NCBI GenBank assembly: GCA_000469685.2
Contig: LS997566.1
Location: 43,476,920-43,540,919 of the forward strand
DNA length: 64,000 bases
Direction of reading: 5' to 3'
DNA from: Haemonchus contortus
Taxonomy: Eukaryota > Nematoda > Chromadorea > Rhabditida > Trichostrongylidae
Shown here: in pieces, positions 34,430 through 45,129 of the stretch
How positions within the stretch are numbered: position 1 is the stretch's first letter
Layout: every line of letters starts with the position of its first letter
The notes under the pieces: generated by a model
The model's database searches: none
The model's input: only the letters and a program-made list of their open reading frames with translations
What the model was told of the DNA's origin: nothing
Made by a program: the position numbers and the translations under genes

Positions 34430-35600
34430 ATATAACCATTGAAAGGGCCCTGTATGCATTCAAATGCACTAACGACTGTTCATGAGGTCGAGTACGTGGG
34501 TGGAGGCTGGTAGGGAACTTACTTCAAATGAAAGCTGAAAATAGTGTTCTTGATTTTCTTTAAAAATGAGTTCAAAGCGGATGTTACCGGTGACCATACC
34601 CAGAATGACCATGTTTTTAAAGTCTTGTGGAGGCTACCCATAAACAGTTGAGTACAGATGTTGAACACGTGAACTTAAGCGCCTGGTTGTCTGGAGGGTG
34701 CAATGGTTGCATTCATAGTAGCGACGCCGATATCGGCGTTTTTGCTGACGTCGATCGATATCGCGCGAATCGATGACCCATGTCGTTTATACCATTTTAA
34801 CGCACTTAATGGATTTAAAACGAAATCGAAAGTAACACGTGGTTATAAGCGTCCAAATTCAGTGAGTCTTGTATGAGGTGGTGTTGCCAATGTAATATTT
34901 CGGTAAACATGCGGATTTTCTCGCTTTGTTCTTCAATAGCACTACATCGCACCAATACTTTCATGTTTCACCCTGAAAATAGTACCTCAAATTGTGAGAT
35001 TCGTGCATTTGTCATCAGAGGAGGTGTTCGCTTTGTTGAATCACAGCGAACTGGAGGGGGGGGGGGGGAGGGGGCGCGACTGACGCGTGACACCATTGGA
35101 GTTCTTTGCGCACGCAGTATCGCTTCAGTACCTTTCTGTTGAGATGGGCCAAATAAGATTTGCGTAGTGAACGGCTTCACCATGAACTAGAGTGAATTTC
35201 TTTACTATGGCAATAAAGCCCATTCGAGATCAAGAAATCACTTCATATGGCAACAATTTACTAGTCAAACGTTTAAAATAGCTTCAAATTTTTTGATCGT
35301 AGGAAACGCAATCTTTCTGTAAATGTGCATAGCTGACCATTTTTTTACTCATGTTACTTAAAGTTCTTATTTCCCCCATTAGTATGGTGGCATGATGTTA
35401 TAGCGCGTCTCGTCCAATAACCTCATAATATTGACGAGTGAATAGCACCACACCCATCCCAGCGGGCACTTGAAAAATTTAAGAATGCATACCATTCTTA
35501 CGAATTTGTCGTGAAATGGTCTCATTTGAGCTGAGAGGGATCAATAGTCCGTAAGCATGACTGTACAACCGTTTGATAATGCGTTTTTAAACAAATTGAC
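34430..35600. other. No gene recognised
   Basis: About 1.2 kb. A G-run (35057-35071) and an 89-codon plus frame at 34873-35142 lack splice borders. Nothing else stands out. Confidence 0.25.
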
Positions 35601-35619
35601 TCCTTTCAGGTGACTGCAC

Positions 35620-35906
35620 TCATTCCTTGAGTACAGGCCTATATGCTCCTACCAAACATTCTGGCGGCAGTGAACGGTCACACCTGTACATATGATGTCC
35701 GTCGAGTAAAGACATACTCAAGAGTACTTCGAACCAATGGTTCCGACTGAGTGAGCAACAAGAATTCCTCGTCGAGTCGGTTTCGTTCCAGTAATCATCA
35801 GAAGAAAGTCGTTGATAAGAAGCGAGTGTTAAGCCGCGAATTCTACTCCTATGAACCATGCCCTTCCCATATTGCCCCACGTAATCAGAAAGATTAACAA
35901 ACTCGT
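35620..35906 (-). CDS. Terminal exon of an unnamed protein
   Basis: Acceptor TTTAAAAAATAG (35908-35907), phase 1 entry, 94 codons and stop. Composition is convincing: DEFVNLSDYVGQYGKGM, then a Ser-rich cytoplasmic-tail-like stretch, then hydrophobic and Cys/Pro-containing segments (RCDRSLPPECL). It may be a receptor tail; no family recognised. No upstream exon found in the next 400 bp, which contain element C copy 3. Confidence 0.45.
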
Positions 35907-36285
35907 CTATTTTTTAAAGGGGTCAGAGTAGAAAGGAAGTGTTGATTCGAGGTCAGAACTTACGTTCGACTGATTGCTGTGATGTATGCTCAACCCGGAA
36001 TCGTGATTACGTCGGTGAATCAGGGGTGACGGTGGAAGTGGCAGGTAGCAGACTGGTGGGTACTGGCCCTAAAATCAATCAGTCAGTTTAAGGCAGTGGT
36101 TTTAAACCGTTTGTTATACCCTCGAAACTGCTGTTCTGCCTTACCAACTCAGAATAAAGAAAATTCCAAATTGGAAGGCTCCTCCAATTTTGTGTAATGC
36201 AATTTTTTAAACTTAAAAGCACGTATGTAGAGCATATGTCGACATGAGTAAAGAAGTGATTGGAATTTGCAATGTCTTTCGAATG

Positions 36286-36567
36286 GAGAACGTCCGTTGC
36301 GCGCGTCCGTCGAAAGTAGATCACCCCGCCCACTCCACGCACGGCGCACCCCACTGAGGTCTTGAGGTGACATTACAGTACCACCAAATGTCTGTGAAGC
36401 GAACGACTTGCATTTGTCCGTGTTATCTTCTCTTTGGCTGACTGCCGTGTACCAAGCCAAATCGTATGCCCCACCAACCTGTCGTCAATTGTCGCGGGCT
36501 GACCTGCCACGTGCGACTGCTGCAGCGTGACCTAGTTTTGATGGACGCGCGCAACGATGCGCACCCC
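36286..36567. mobile_element. Element C copy 3 (282 bp)
   Basis: Left end GAGAACGTCCGTTGCGCGCG, inverted right end GGGGTGCGCATCGTTGCGCG. Flanks TTTCGAATG (36277-36285) and TTCCAAATG (36568-36576) match at seven of nine bases. Confidence 0.75.
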
Positions 36568-36779
36568 TTCCAAATGATACGTGTCGTGGCTTCCGCACGA
36601 GTTCTCAAAGAACCGCGCTCGGTAGGGCGCGGGGCAGAAACGCCGCATGCTCTGGTCTATGCAACATCCGTGTTTCTGCCACCGTCTGTTCCGCTGTCCT
36701 GAAGCTGTTTGTAGTGGAAGCCGTTATTTTGCCCGTGCATTTAGGTCGAGGGATATGATGCAAGAAGTCGTACAACGTA

Positions 36780-36910
36780 GTGATCGACCGGGTATGAAGC
36801 CCGAAGACGCTGAGCGGGACCAAGCCTCCCTTCGTTAGTCATAACTTTCTGGGTTCGACCCCTGTGATGTGCAGGTTGTGTGCTAACATTGTGGAATAAT
36901 TGATTCTTCT
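36780..36910 (+). mobile_element. SINE family 2 fragment
   Basis: B-box-like GGGTTCGACCCCTG then a GCTAACATTGTGGAATAATTG end, matching the 3' ends at 14380 and 48530. The 5' part may extend back to about 36610. Confidence 0.45.
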
Positions 36911-38024
36911 TTTTTTAATGTTCTATTTTTCCCAATCAATACTGCCTTACGCATAAGAGCAAGTGTGGACAGTGTGTTGTGTATGCAAGTGAAGACAGTA
37001 TCCTATGGATTCTTGTGTGTCGCGTTGACTATGTGCACGAGTAGCTTTGGGGCTGCAAGGGTTAAGGAAAATATCCCGCGTGACATAGGGGCGAGAGGGA
37101 GCGCCGCGTATGACCCCGATATACTCCGACGACCCCACTCCCAAGCATGGTGATGTCTATGAGCATGTGCGAGGAACGAGGCACCCACTACGAAAACTTT
37201 TACCACAGGGTTAATCATAAAAAAAAGAATTCAGTACAACAACGGTGCTATCTATAAATTTCCGTCCGCTTCATAACTACTCACAGCAGTATTCTACAAT
37301 TGCGGTACAATGCAGTGTAGTTTTTGTACTCGAATTCTCATGGCAGGTGGCAGTGGTTCCGCGTACTACCGTGTCCTTTCGTTGGAAATTCAAACTTTTC
37401 CCCTCGTAGCGCGTGAAAGCGCGCGATCGGGTGCGGCAAGCGCTACGCGATTCTTGGGAAGAAGTACCCACACCCGCACGGTTTCGCCACAATTACCGTA
37501 ACCTCTAACGCTACTGTGGGCAATTACAAATTGCCCCAGTACAACTAGGCCCAAAATGATATTACATATTAGTTGCGTTGAGGTTGCACGACTCACTAGA
37601 TTTACGGTTAGAACATGGATGTGTACGGGACCTTCCTAGAACTGCTAAAACCATGGCATAAAGTAGTTTTGAACTAGGAACCAGAGAAGCAACAATGGTA
37701 AGCAACATCCGACGGTTCATCTATCGTAACGTATGGTGGAGGAGAGCTCAGTGTCCTCAGAATTCGCTTAAGATTATCCCTAGCTTTTCTGGGTATTGTC
37801 CGCGTAAAAGCTAAGAAGAATCAACCAGCTGAGACCCGATCAATAATCAGCTTATTCAATGGCAGCTCTCAGCTTATTTCTGGCTACAACTCTCCTTTCC
37901 AAGGCTAGTGGCTTCATAGGTAAATAGAAGGTGTAGTGAAATAACTAGACTTGTATTCAAGACTAAATGAAATACAGAAAAAACGAGATGAAAAACACAA
38001 ATAGAAAGAAATAGCAAATAACTT

Positions 38025-38252
38025 CTATAGCAAACAACTAACGTATTCGTTCATTTCGTAAGGATTGCCCCGTCGATTCTGCTCATAGAGGTCTTCATGA
38101 GGTGGAGGGCCGTACATATACCGTGTCATATATGGTGGGACCTGAAAATCATTACCATAATATTATTTTCCACCACAAAAATCAGTTTGCGTTACCGTTT
38201 TCTGAGGAGATTTCGATCGATTCCGACTGAGTTTTTTAAAGAAGCTCGTCAT
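38025..38252 (-). CDS. Small two-exon gene or first exons of a larger one
   Basis: Exon 38252-38196 starts with ATG directly after acceptor CTGTTGCAG and encodes MTSFFKKLSRNRSKSPQKT (donor GTAACG). Exon 38141-38025 (acceptor GATTTTCAG) continues in phase with a Tyr/Pro-rich segment VPPYMTRYMYGPPPHED and reaches a stop after 57 residues in total. A donor-like GTTAGT at 38042 could instead continue the protein. The basic N-terminus resembles start regions of cortical scaffold proteins, but I cannot name it. Confidence 0.6.
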
Positions 38253-38563
38253 CTGCAACAGTTGTAATAGGTAAGCAGCTAATGAGTTTCAGGTGGAACA
38301 ACGGCGACAAATAACGGGTCATAAACCAAAACGACAAGGAGAAAATACGCCTCAAGTTCGAACTCTGTGAAAAGAAAAACATTTAAACTGAGCGTAAAAT
38401 TAGATCGCTACTATCGTCAGAGTTGCTTGCACTGATTTTATGGGGCATTAAAAACCCCTTGACAACTCGTTAGACACCTTTGCATCGTTAGGTGGTGATG
38501 GTGGTTCGCAGGTCTTCTTCTGTGTATCGGTCACTTGATGTAGGGCAATCTAGATATTTTTAA

Positions 38564-39229
38564 AGGCACGGTTCACGATGAAAATGGTTTCGGAGATTTG
38601 CACATGGTATGTATTCGGCCCCGCCCCCCCCCTCCCACCTGATACCATATGTGCCGGAATGAAGTCGAAAAACGTTCTGGATAGGGCACAATAAGAGGCC
38701 GGAGAGTGAAGCACGGTCGGCCTTCGCTCCTCGCTAGGCTGACTACGAAATCTAATTGCCGTTCACCACTTTCACATTGGAGCAACATTAGTGAAAAATC
38801 AATAAGCTGATCGACCGCCTCCCACTGGTAATAGTATTCGGCTGTATTCCTACTATTCTACTAATATCCTGCTCTATTCTGTTCTAATTAATTATTCTCA
38901 GCCGTCATCGAAAAGGACCAGGCACAATAATCTAGCTTAATATCAGCAGTAGACTAAATAATATTAACGAAGAAGCCAAAATCAGCTGTTTGAACGTGTT
39001 GTGTGCAATTGCAGACATTACGTCTCATTTGTCTACTCGCCCGAAAATTCCCTTGGCCACCGTTTTTTCGCCGTGTAACTCGTCCAACCACCTTTTCTCT
39101 TTTTTTTTGAGCTTTGTATTTTTTAGTCATCGTTTTTCGTGTTTTCTGCTTTTCCATTGTTCTACTGTAGGCCGTACCAACATTTTTCGTCAAAAACCGG
39201 ATACACCAAATTTATCGTGAACTGTGCCT
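38564..39229 (+). mobile_element. TTAA-target MITE, subfamily b, copy 2
   Basis: AGGCACGGTTCACGATGA left and TTATCGTGAACTGTGCCT right, flanked by TTAA (38560-38563) and TCAA (39230-39233). 666 bp. The interior is the inverted counterpart of 17073-17720. Confidence 0.83.
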
Positions 39230-39307
39230 TCAAGCTGCCGTCAGCTAAGCTTTGGTTTAAAATGTCGCTCGATAAGAATGGATTGCAAATATTAAAACTG
39301 AGGTCCA

Positions 39308-39343
39308 CGCTCTGACGAAGGCGAGAAGGCCGAAACTTCAGCC
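39308..39343 (+). ncRNA. Hammerhead-like motif (degenerate)
   Basis: GCT-CTGACGA-AGGCGAGAAGGCC-GAAAC-TTC-AGC: conserved CUGANGA and GAAA cores around a three-base-pair stem II, with GCU/AGC able to form stem I. Stem III is not supported (ACUUC). A relative of the two copies near 52.2-52.6 kb. Confidence 0.35.
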
Positions 39344-39771
39344 GAGCAAAAGTTGTAACATTCTGAGAGAGGCTTCAGAGAAACCCCTAAAACTACGAAT
39401 TTCCAGTTTTCGAATAAGTGGTTTATGTGAAGAAGCACTCCTGCTTGCACCGTCATGCACCTATGTTTCCAGACCCATCGATCAGCTGATCCATGGGTGT
39501 GGTAAAGCCTATGCTCTATGCACGCTCATGCCGCCAATCCTTTCGACAGTCTTTGTCTCGTCATTTGCCTAGAAGGTCAAGTGCTTTGGAAGGTAAATTG
39601 GGTGGCTTCTTCAGATCATTTTTGGGCTAATTCAAGCGCTATATACATTCTGAATGGAAGTTCGGGGGCGTATTCTTGAAAGGTCCCCAAGGTCCCAAAG
39701 AGTAGAAATCCTATGTAACAGTGCTGGCACTGTAGCAAAGGTGATCACCTTGCAGAACATTGTCTGAGCAA

Positions 39772-40003
39772 TCAACATGTGGGTAAACAAGGGTACACAG
39801 TGGGCTTCTGCAACTCCGTATCAACACTGGGTAGCACCGGTTGCATATCATCATTATCTACAAGTGGAGTCAAGGAAATATTGCCAAAGTAGGGGCTAAA
39901 ATAGTCAGAGCTCATTTGTTGCAGGCACTGTTCACCATTCAACGGCCACCAATTGGTTGAACTGCTTTGCTGTAAGAGATACTGATTTTCCAAAACAACT
40001 TCT
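39772..40003 (-). CDS. Terminal exon of a possible transcription factor
   Basis: Open to a stop at 39772. It begins with IREVVLENQYLLQQ, a heptad-like end, then an acidic, Gln- and Pro-rich tail (MSSDYFSPYFGN, DNDDMQPVLPS). The acceptor is probably AAATAAGAG near 40003. A basic-zipper C-terminus is one reading; no basic region was found upstream. Confidence 0.45.
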
Positions 40004-40209
40004 CTTATTTGAGTGGAACATGAAAAAAAGCGAGTCCACTATTAGTTGCTAACAATCGCTCACACCGATGGACTTCATCATTTGACCAACGCGATTAGAG
40101 AAAGACTTCCAGAACCATCACAATTGTAGCCACAGCATAAGAATGCGCGTCAAAATTTTACTTTGGATATCTGGCGCACTCTCAGACCTTTACACTTTTT
40201 GTTTATTAG

Positions 40210-40272
40210 TTGCTCCACCTGCTTAAACATTATGGTGATGGAAGAGAGCTCGTCAGTTATGATAATCTCAAG
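40210..40272 (+). CDS. Internal exon, plus strand
   Basis: Excellent acceptor TTTTTGTTTATTAG and 21 codons LLHLLKHYGDGRELVSYDNL to donor CAAG|GTAGCA, phase 0. The frame could also read through to a stop at 40321. The G-D-G-R-E-L pattern is EF-hand-like, but one loop is not enough to call it. Confidence 0.4.
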
Positions 40273-41071
40273 GTAGCAGCCGTTACCCGCCTCAGCCTCC
40301 TGACTTCTGGACAATGGACATAAGTGACTTTCTAAGGGGTGCGCTCAATCATTCCACTTCTATTCTGATCCCTAGTGCGGTTTGTAGCGTATGCGACCTA
40401 TACAAAGACTTAGGTTGGATTGTCAATTTTCATATCAAGACCTGTATTCTCAATCGGGTGAGGTACCAATAAGCCAACCTCTGAGGAATGGAAACTTGGG
40501 CCTCGGCGAATATTGCAAAGTAAACCAGCAAAGCAAACTAATGGAATATTCCTTGATGAGCACTTGCTTATTATGGTCTTCACGGACCCTTACTCCAGTT
40601 GTAAAGGCGACCGTAGCGTTAATGCAAGAAAACGAACGACAAAAGTATAAATGGCACAGGACAAACTTCAGTCACCACTAAATTATACAGAAGAACAAAA
40701 TACAAACAATCTGGGTGGTTTAAAGAAAGAATTGTAGAAAACGTTAAAGCAAAGAACTCAAAGGAAACATGAAGAACAAAAAGGAATCAGCTTTTCCTGT
40801 TCAGAGAGCGACCAGTTCTGCAGAAGCGAGCAGCGGATGTGCTGTCTAGTGGCTTAAAGGAATATAAAAAGAAAAAGAAGTAAAAAAAAAAACTTGAGAA
40901 AATCGATCGGAATTTGCAATGAAACGCTTAAAAAAAAGCGAAATTCATAACCAGATGCTTCTGCGAAGAGCTAACTGAGTAATAAAAAACTTTGATGAAA
41001 TTAAGTCAGCTATGCCAGTATCGAGAGAATGAAGTCTCTTCTTTCTACCCGCTGTTTTACAAAGAAGGTAG

Positions 41072-41284
41072 CAGAAGAAAGAATTGAACAAAGTGATGCC
41101 TTCACCTTTGAAAGCAGTCCAAACCAAGGCGAAGCTAGACCTCAAAGGCAATACCATCTTTGCAAGCAAGAAATATTGCTTGCATGTCTGGAAAAGAAAG
41201 GTTGAGAAGCCGACAACACGTGACCGAACACAAAAAACTACCTTGAAGACAGCACCAAAGATGAATTTGAGGCAGATAAAAAAA
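41072..41284 (+). CDS. Candidate internal exon, lysine-rich
   Basis: 71 codons, phase 0 both ends, between GGTAG and donor AAAAAA|GTATGC. Strongly basic (KKYCLHVWKRKVEKPTTRD). It might belong with the exon at 40210, whose phase also fits. Unknown family. Confidence 0.35.
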
Positions 41285-42222
41285 GTATGCAATTCTATCC
41301 GCTATTGTTGGATCAGATTTCTGAGGACGATTCAATTAGTGTGTTATTCCGTGAGATTGTGCCGCCACATGACCCTCGGCGTAGTGGCAGCTGCTGACAA
41401 AAATGTGGTTTGACGTCAAATTTTGACGTTTTCCATAGTGACATTGGCAGCGATTACAACTAGGTCGATAGACATTGAGGAGAATTGATTTCTCAGTGCT
41501 TAAGCCCTAGAAAATTCCAAAGAAATTATAGTCCGGCTCTTCGGCTCAAGAATAGGTTGAGATATTAAGCCAACAGATATGGATCTACGGAAATGACTGG
41601 TCTGCTTTTGTAGCTCAGCAGCAGCGACTTCTCAAAGATCTTGCTTCTAGACTTTTATATATATGTTTTAGTCAGCATACGTGCACAAAACTTGCCGTAA
41701 GTGAAGTGACTTCTTCCCTTTTGCGCTAAAATATTTACTTTCTAATAAATTTTCATCATTTTCATGTGGACAGAGGTAGGGTGCCCGATAGAAATAGATC
41801 GGAATTCCTGAACCGTTACATTCAACTTCAATTCAGATTGGTAGTAGCAATTAGAGATGGCTTGCTGCTGTACGAATCAGTGCTTCTATCCAACCAGGCC
41901 ATTCTGGAATCACCGATCGGATGCAGGGGATGGGTGACCTATATGGGTATTAAGCCGGAACGCGATCCCTAGGCCATGTTTCTAATAGTGACCACCCCGG
42001 GAAACTTACGCCTTTCTCGCCATACTTGCCCTAAAATACGATCATTTAAATGCTCTTATGTGAATACAGTCCAATGACCTCAAATGGATGGAACAACTCT
42101 GAGCCTTCCCAAACTACTGCGAGCAAGATTTCAAGAAGGGTCATTCAACTTGACTCTTCGTCAGAGCACCGTTGACGGGGCTTCAAGATTTCTATAATTC
42201 GAATTATCCTGTGGAGCTCAAT

Positions 42223-42344
42223 TTATTTCAGTTGTGACCTGTGTTTCTCTAGTTTATCAAGGACTAATGCAATCTTCTTCTCTACGGATAACTCTCTCAA
42301 AAGAAGTTTTTCCGAATATACCACCTCCTCACCTTCCATAGAAT
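42223..42344 (-). CDS. Terminal exon, coiled-coil-like C-terminus
   Basis: Acceptor CTCCCATACAG (42346-42345), phase 1 entry, 39 codons and stop. Acidic start (SMEGEEVVYSEKLLLREL), then an amphipathic helix ending LDKLEKHRSQLK. The acceptor tract lies in the 9-bp duplication of element B copy 5. A possible upstream exon is at 42756-42706 (phase 1 in and out). Confidence 0.58.
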
Positions 42345-42355
42345 CTGTATGGGAG

Positions 42356-42613
42356 GGGTGTAGTGCAGTAGGAACGAAATTGTCGCGTTGCGGCGAAAGA
42401 GACGCCGCACGCGATAGAGTGTAGCAGAGTGCAGCAGCAAGTAAGAAATACAGGAACAAAAGAACTAACAGTAGTAACTTGCCAAAAGTAATATTCGCAT
42501 AGAAATTGAGCTGTATGAAGAACTCAAGAACTGTAATAACAACGAGTCAAATGGTCCGCGACAGCCGCTTGGGGCGGATCGATTACACAAAACCGTTCCT
42601 ACTGCCCGTCTCC
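42356..42613 (+). mobile_element. Element B copy 5, beside a splice acceptor
   Basis: 258 bp, flanked by GTATGGGAG (42347-42355) and GTATAGGAG (42614-42622). Start GGGTGTAGTGCAGTAGG, end GCCCGTCTCCC. Confidence 0.88.
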
Positions 42614-43040
42614 CGTATAGGAGAGCATTCTCGCATGACACTTTCTACACTGAGATCACTAGCTCTTAAGGTAGAAAATGTACTTGTGGGCATATAACAG
42701 CCTGAATGGAAGCGAATGGCGAGGAGCCGGTAACCTGCAATTTTTCTCACAATTCATGAAAAGTTGGTTTTCTCTCTTATCGCTCTTGTAACAGAATGAA
42801 TGTGCCGGCTGTTTTTTGTTGGAAGTCTGCTCTAATAGATAATTCTCTGTGCAAGTTGATTGATGATTTTATTTACAGCTTTGAGCCTGTTGCGCTTGAA
42901 CAACTACACGAGAGTTCAATCACAACTGTTCCATTCAACTATAGTCTCTATTATAACCACAATAGTAGTTGTTCCGTTTTCTGAGTCTCATTTTGGGTTG
43001 ATTATTGAGTTTTTGCTCGGTTACTGGTTTTCGAACAATG

Positions 43041-43245
43041 AGGGAGGTGAGTAGCGCACTCTATTACCACAAGCATCGGTTTGGGATCGGATCCCAGATC
43101 GATATCCGCCTGGACCAACCCTAGACCTTCCATCGTTTCGATTTCGGCTAATTGATATCATACCCGTCTGGAAAGATAGAAGCGTCGGTTGTCTACCACA
43201 CACGCTTCTAGAACGGAGTACAATTGCAGGGAGAGCTTTTTTTTA
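43041..43245 (+). mobile_element. SINE family 1, 5' part
   Basis: GGGAGGTGAGTAGCGCACTC head, GTTTGGGATCGGATCCCAG B-box region, body through CACGCTTCTAGAACGGAG. A T-run replaces the tail. Confidence 0.65.
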
Positions 43246-43259
43246 CCCAAAAGGCTATT

Positions 43260-44100
43260 CTCAATTGCCAAACAACAAAAAACCCCACCTTCTTAGACCA
43301 CTTTATCTCCCAAATGGATGGGTAACAGGTAGAGTCGTGATGTAAAAAATGTACTCTGTCAGAAGCTCACTATTTCTCTCACTATTTTTTCCTACATGGT
43401 AGAGAATGATCTATTTCGGCAAGATCTCCCCTGGTACAAGCTTTTTATGTCGAGCTCGTCTTCAAAACTAAATGCCAGCTGTCGGTGCAGTTGTTGCGGT
43501 CAAGACATCACCCAAACGTGATTTTTTTCTACACGTGAGCACTTCTGAGTTACGTCCCATTTTTCAATTCCCCAATTCCTCGAAAAGATCAAGTTTCCTT
43601 TCTCAGAAGGCTCTCAAATCAGTTATAATGCTCATTCCAAAGTGCTCCCTATACTGGAACTCTATCGCTCAGGAACGCGTCAGGAACTCTATCGCTTATT
43701 CTGCAGAGTCCACAAGAAAACGTTAGGAATTTTTGGATCGAGCTGTCCGAATTCAGTAAATATTACATTTTTTTACAGTTGCCTGAATTTGATGAGCTCA
43801 ATTCAAGATCCTCAATTGGGGCGTTCATTTAGAATTATAGAGAGTGAACTTTGAATGAGTTTCTCGTTAAATACTTCAATATTCAACTTTTGGGTATCCT
43901 GCCCAGCGAATTCCCCAGATTATTTAAAAAATGAATTGTGAAACTAGACCTTCTGAAAGAATCTGGGAACAAGGTGAACCCGTTGAAGGGTTTTCAGTAA
44001 ACCAAGTGTTCAAGCCTACAGTCCAATCGAGGAGACCTTTGCAGTTCGATAACAACATTACTTTTCAGCATAAATTTTCAAATCTATAACAATAGCCGAT
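43260..44100. other. No convincing gene
   Basis: Overlapping plus frames at 43472-43726 and 43642-43854 lack borders. A short direct repeat GGAACTCTATCGCT occurs at 43657 and 43683. Confidence 0.22.
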
Positions 44101-44107
44101 ATTGCTC

Positions 44108-44250
44108 AGGCGGAGGGAGTGTTACAGGTGACACTGCTATAGTCTAGGGAGGTGGGGGTTCAAAGATAGTGGCTAGAACTAAACCTGTGAAGCCTCCAAT
44201 TCTCTCCGGTTCAGGTGATTGGTATCAGCAGAGCAAAAGCACTGACACAA
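44108..44250 (+). mobile_element. SINE family 1, 5' fragment
   Basis: CAGGCGGAGGGAGTGTTACAG head, GGGGGTTCAAAGATAG B box, TTCTCTCCGGTTCAGGTGATTGG body; truncated after AAAGCACTGAC. Confidence 0.5.
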
Positions 44251-44817
44251 CATTGACTGAATGTTTCGAAAAGAATTTTCATTGAAATATTCAACAATAT
44301 AGTCGAGGACGTGAGTAGATCCCCGAACGCGAATGTCCAGAGGTCTCCTTCATGATTGTTAAGAGTATCTCTTAACTCAGAAAAAAATTTATAATTTCTA
44401 GAATTACTGGGATCGCATAATCGCGTTTAAAAGTACCAGTGCTTACTTGAGATCGAACTCTGATCTGATCATTTGAATCCTTCGAACCTGAGTTGATTAA
44501 TCAAGAGTACCTTTGCTTGGCAGAAAAACTCGGAATTGATAGCTAATTGGCAAAATCATTTAAACAGATTGTGCACGAGATTCAATGTCTCTCCCGATCA
44601 ATGATCCATGTTTAAAAGGTTTTACGACAAGCCTTCAGTTGGAAGTCTTTGCCTGCTGTCAAATTATGAAATCGAAACTACTGAAGAGAGATAAAACTGC
44701 TCACATAACGAAGGTCATAGGCCACGAAAAAAAACCAACGAAGTAAACGGGAACAGCTTGAAGTTTAAGCATAAACGTCTTAATGCTTTTTGGCACAATC
44801 AGTCCAATTTGTTGAAT

Positions 44818-44975
44818 TAGTCGCCGTAATTGACTTCCATCAGAATCGTCATAGCATTTTGGATGCGTATATGGCCTGTACACTGTGTTGCGGTAGCAAG
44901 CTGATGTACAAGTCACTGCTTTTATCCTCCCAAACGGGTAGGGTAACAATCAAACAACCCCAAGGCACTCGAGGG
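44818..44975 (-). mobile_element. SINE family 1, middle fragment
   Basis: Reverse copy with CTTCCATCAGAATCG, GATGTACAAGTCACTGC and TTATCCTCCCAAACGGGT blocks; both ends missing. Confidence 0.6.
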
Positions 44976-45017
44976 TTTGATTATCTTGGACAACGAACAA
45001 ACTAGGATTAAATGGGT

Positions 45018-45124
45018 GCAGCGAAGGTGCTATGCAAATGGCGTACCATCACCCGCGTGGTTCGAGGATTCCATCCTCGGACCATGCGCGTGATGATACG
45101 TCAATTACATTGCACCTTCGCTGC
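45018..45124. repeat. 107-nt near-perfect hairpin
   Basis: Arms of 52 nt (GCAGCGAAGGTGC... and inverted) differ at eight positions, several of which would be G-U pairs in RNA, around a 3-nt loop. It could be a tiny MITE or a microRNA-precursor-like transcript. No target duplication seen. Confidence 0.7.
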
Positions 45125-45129
45125 CGATG

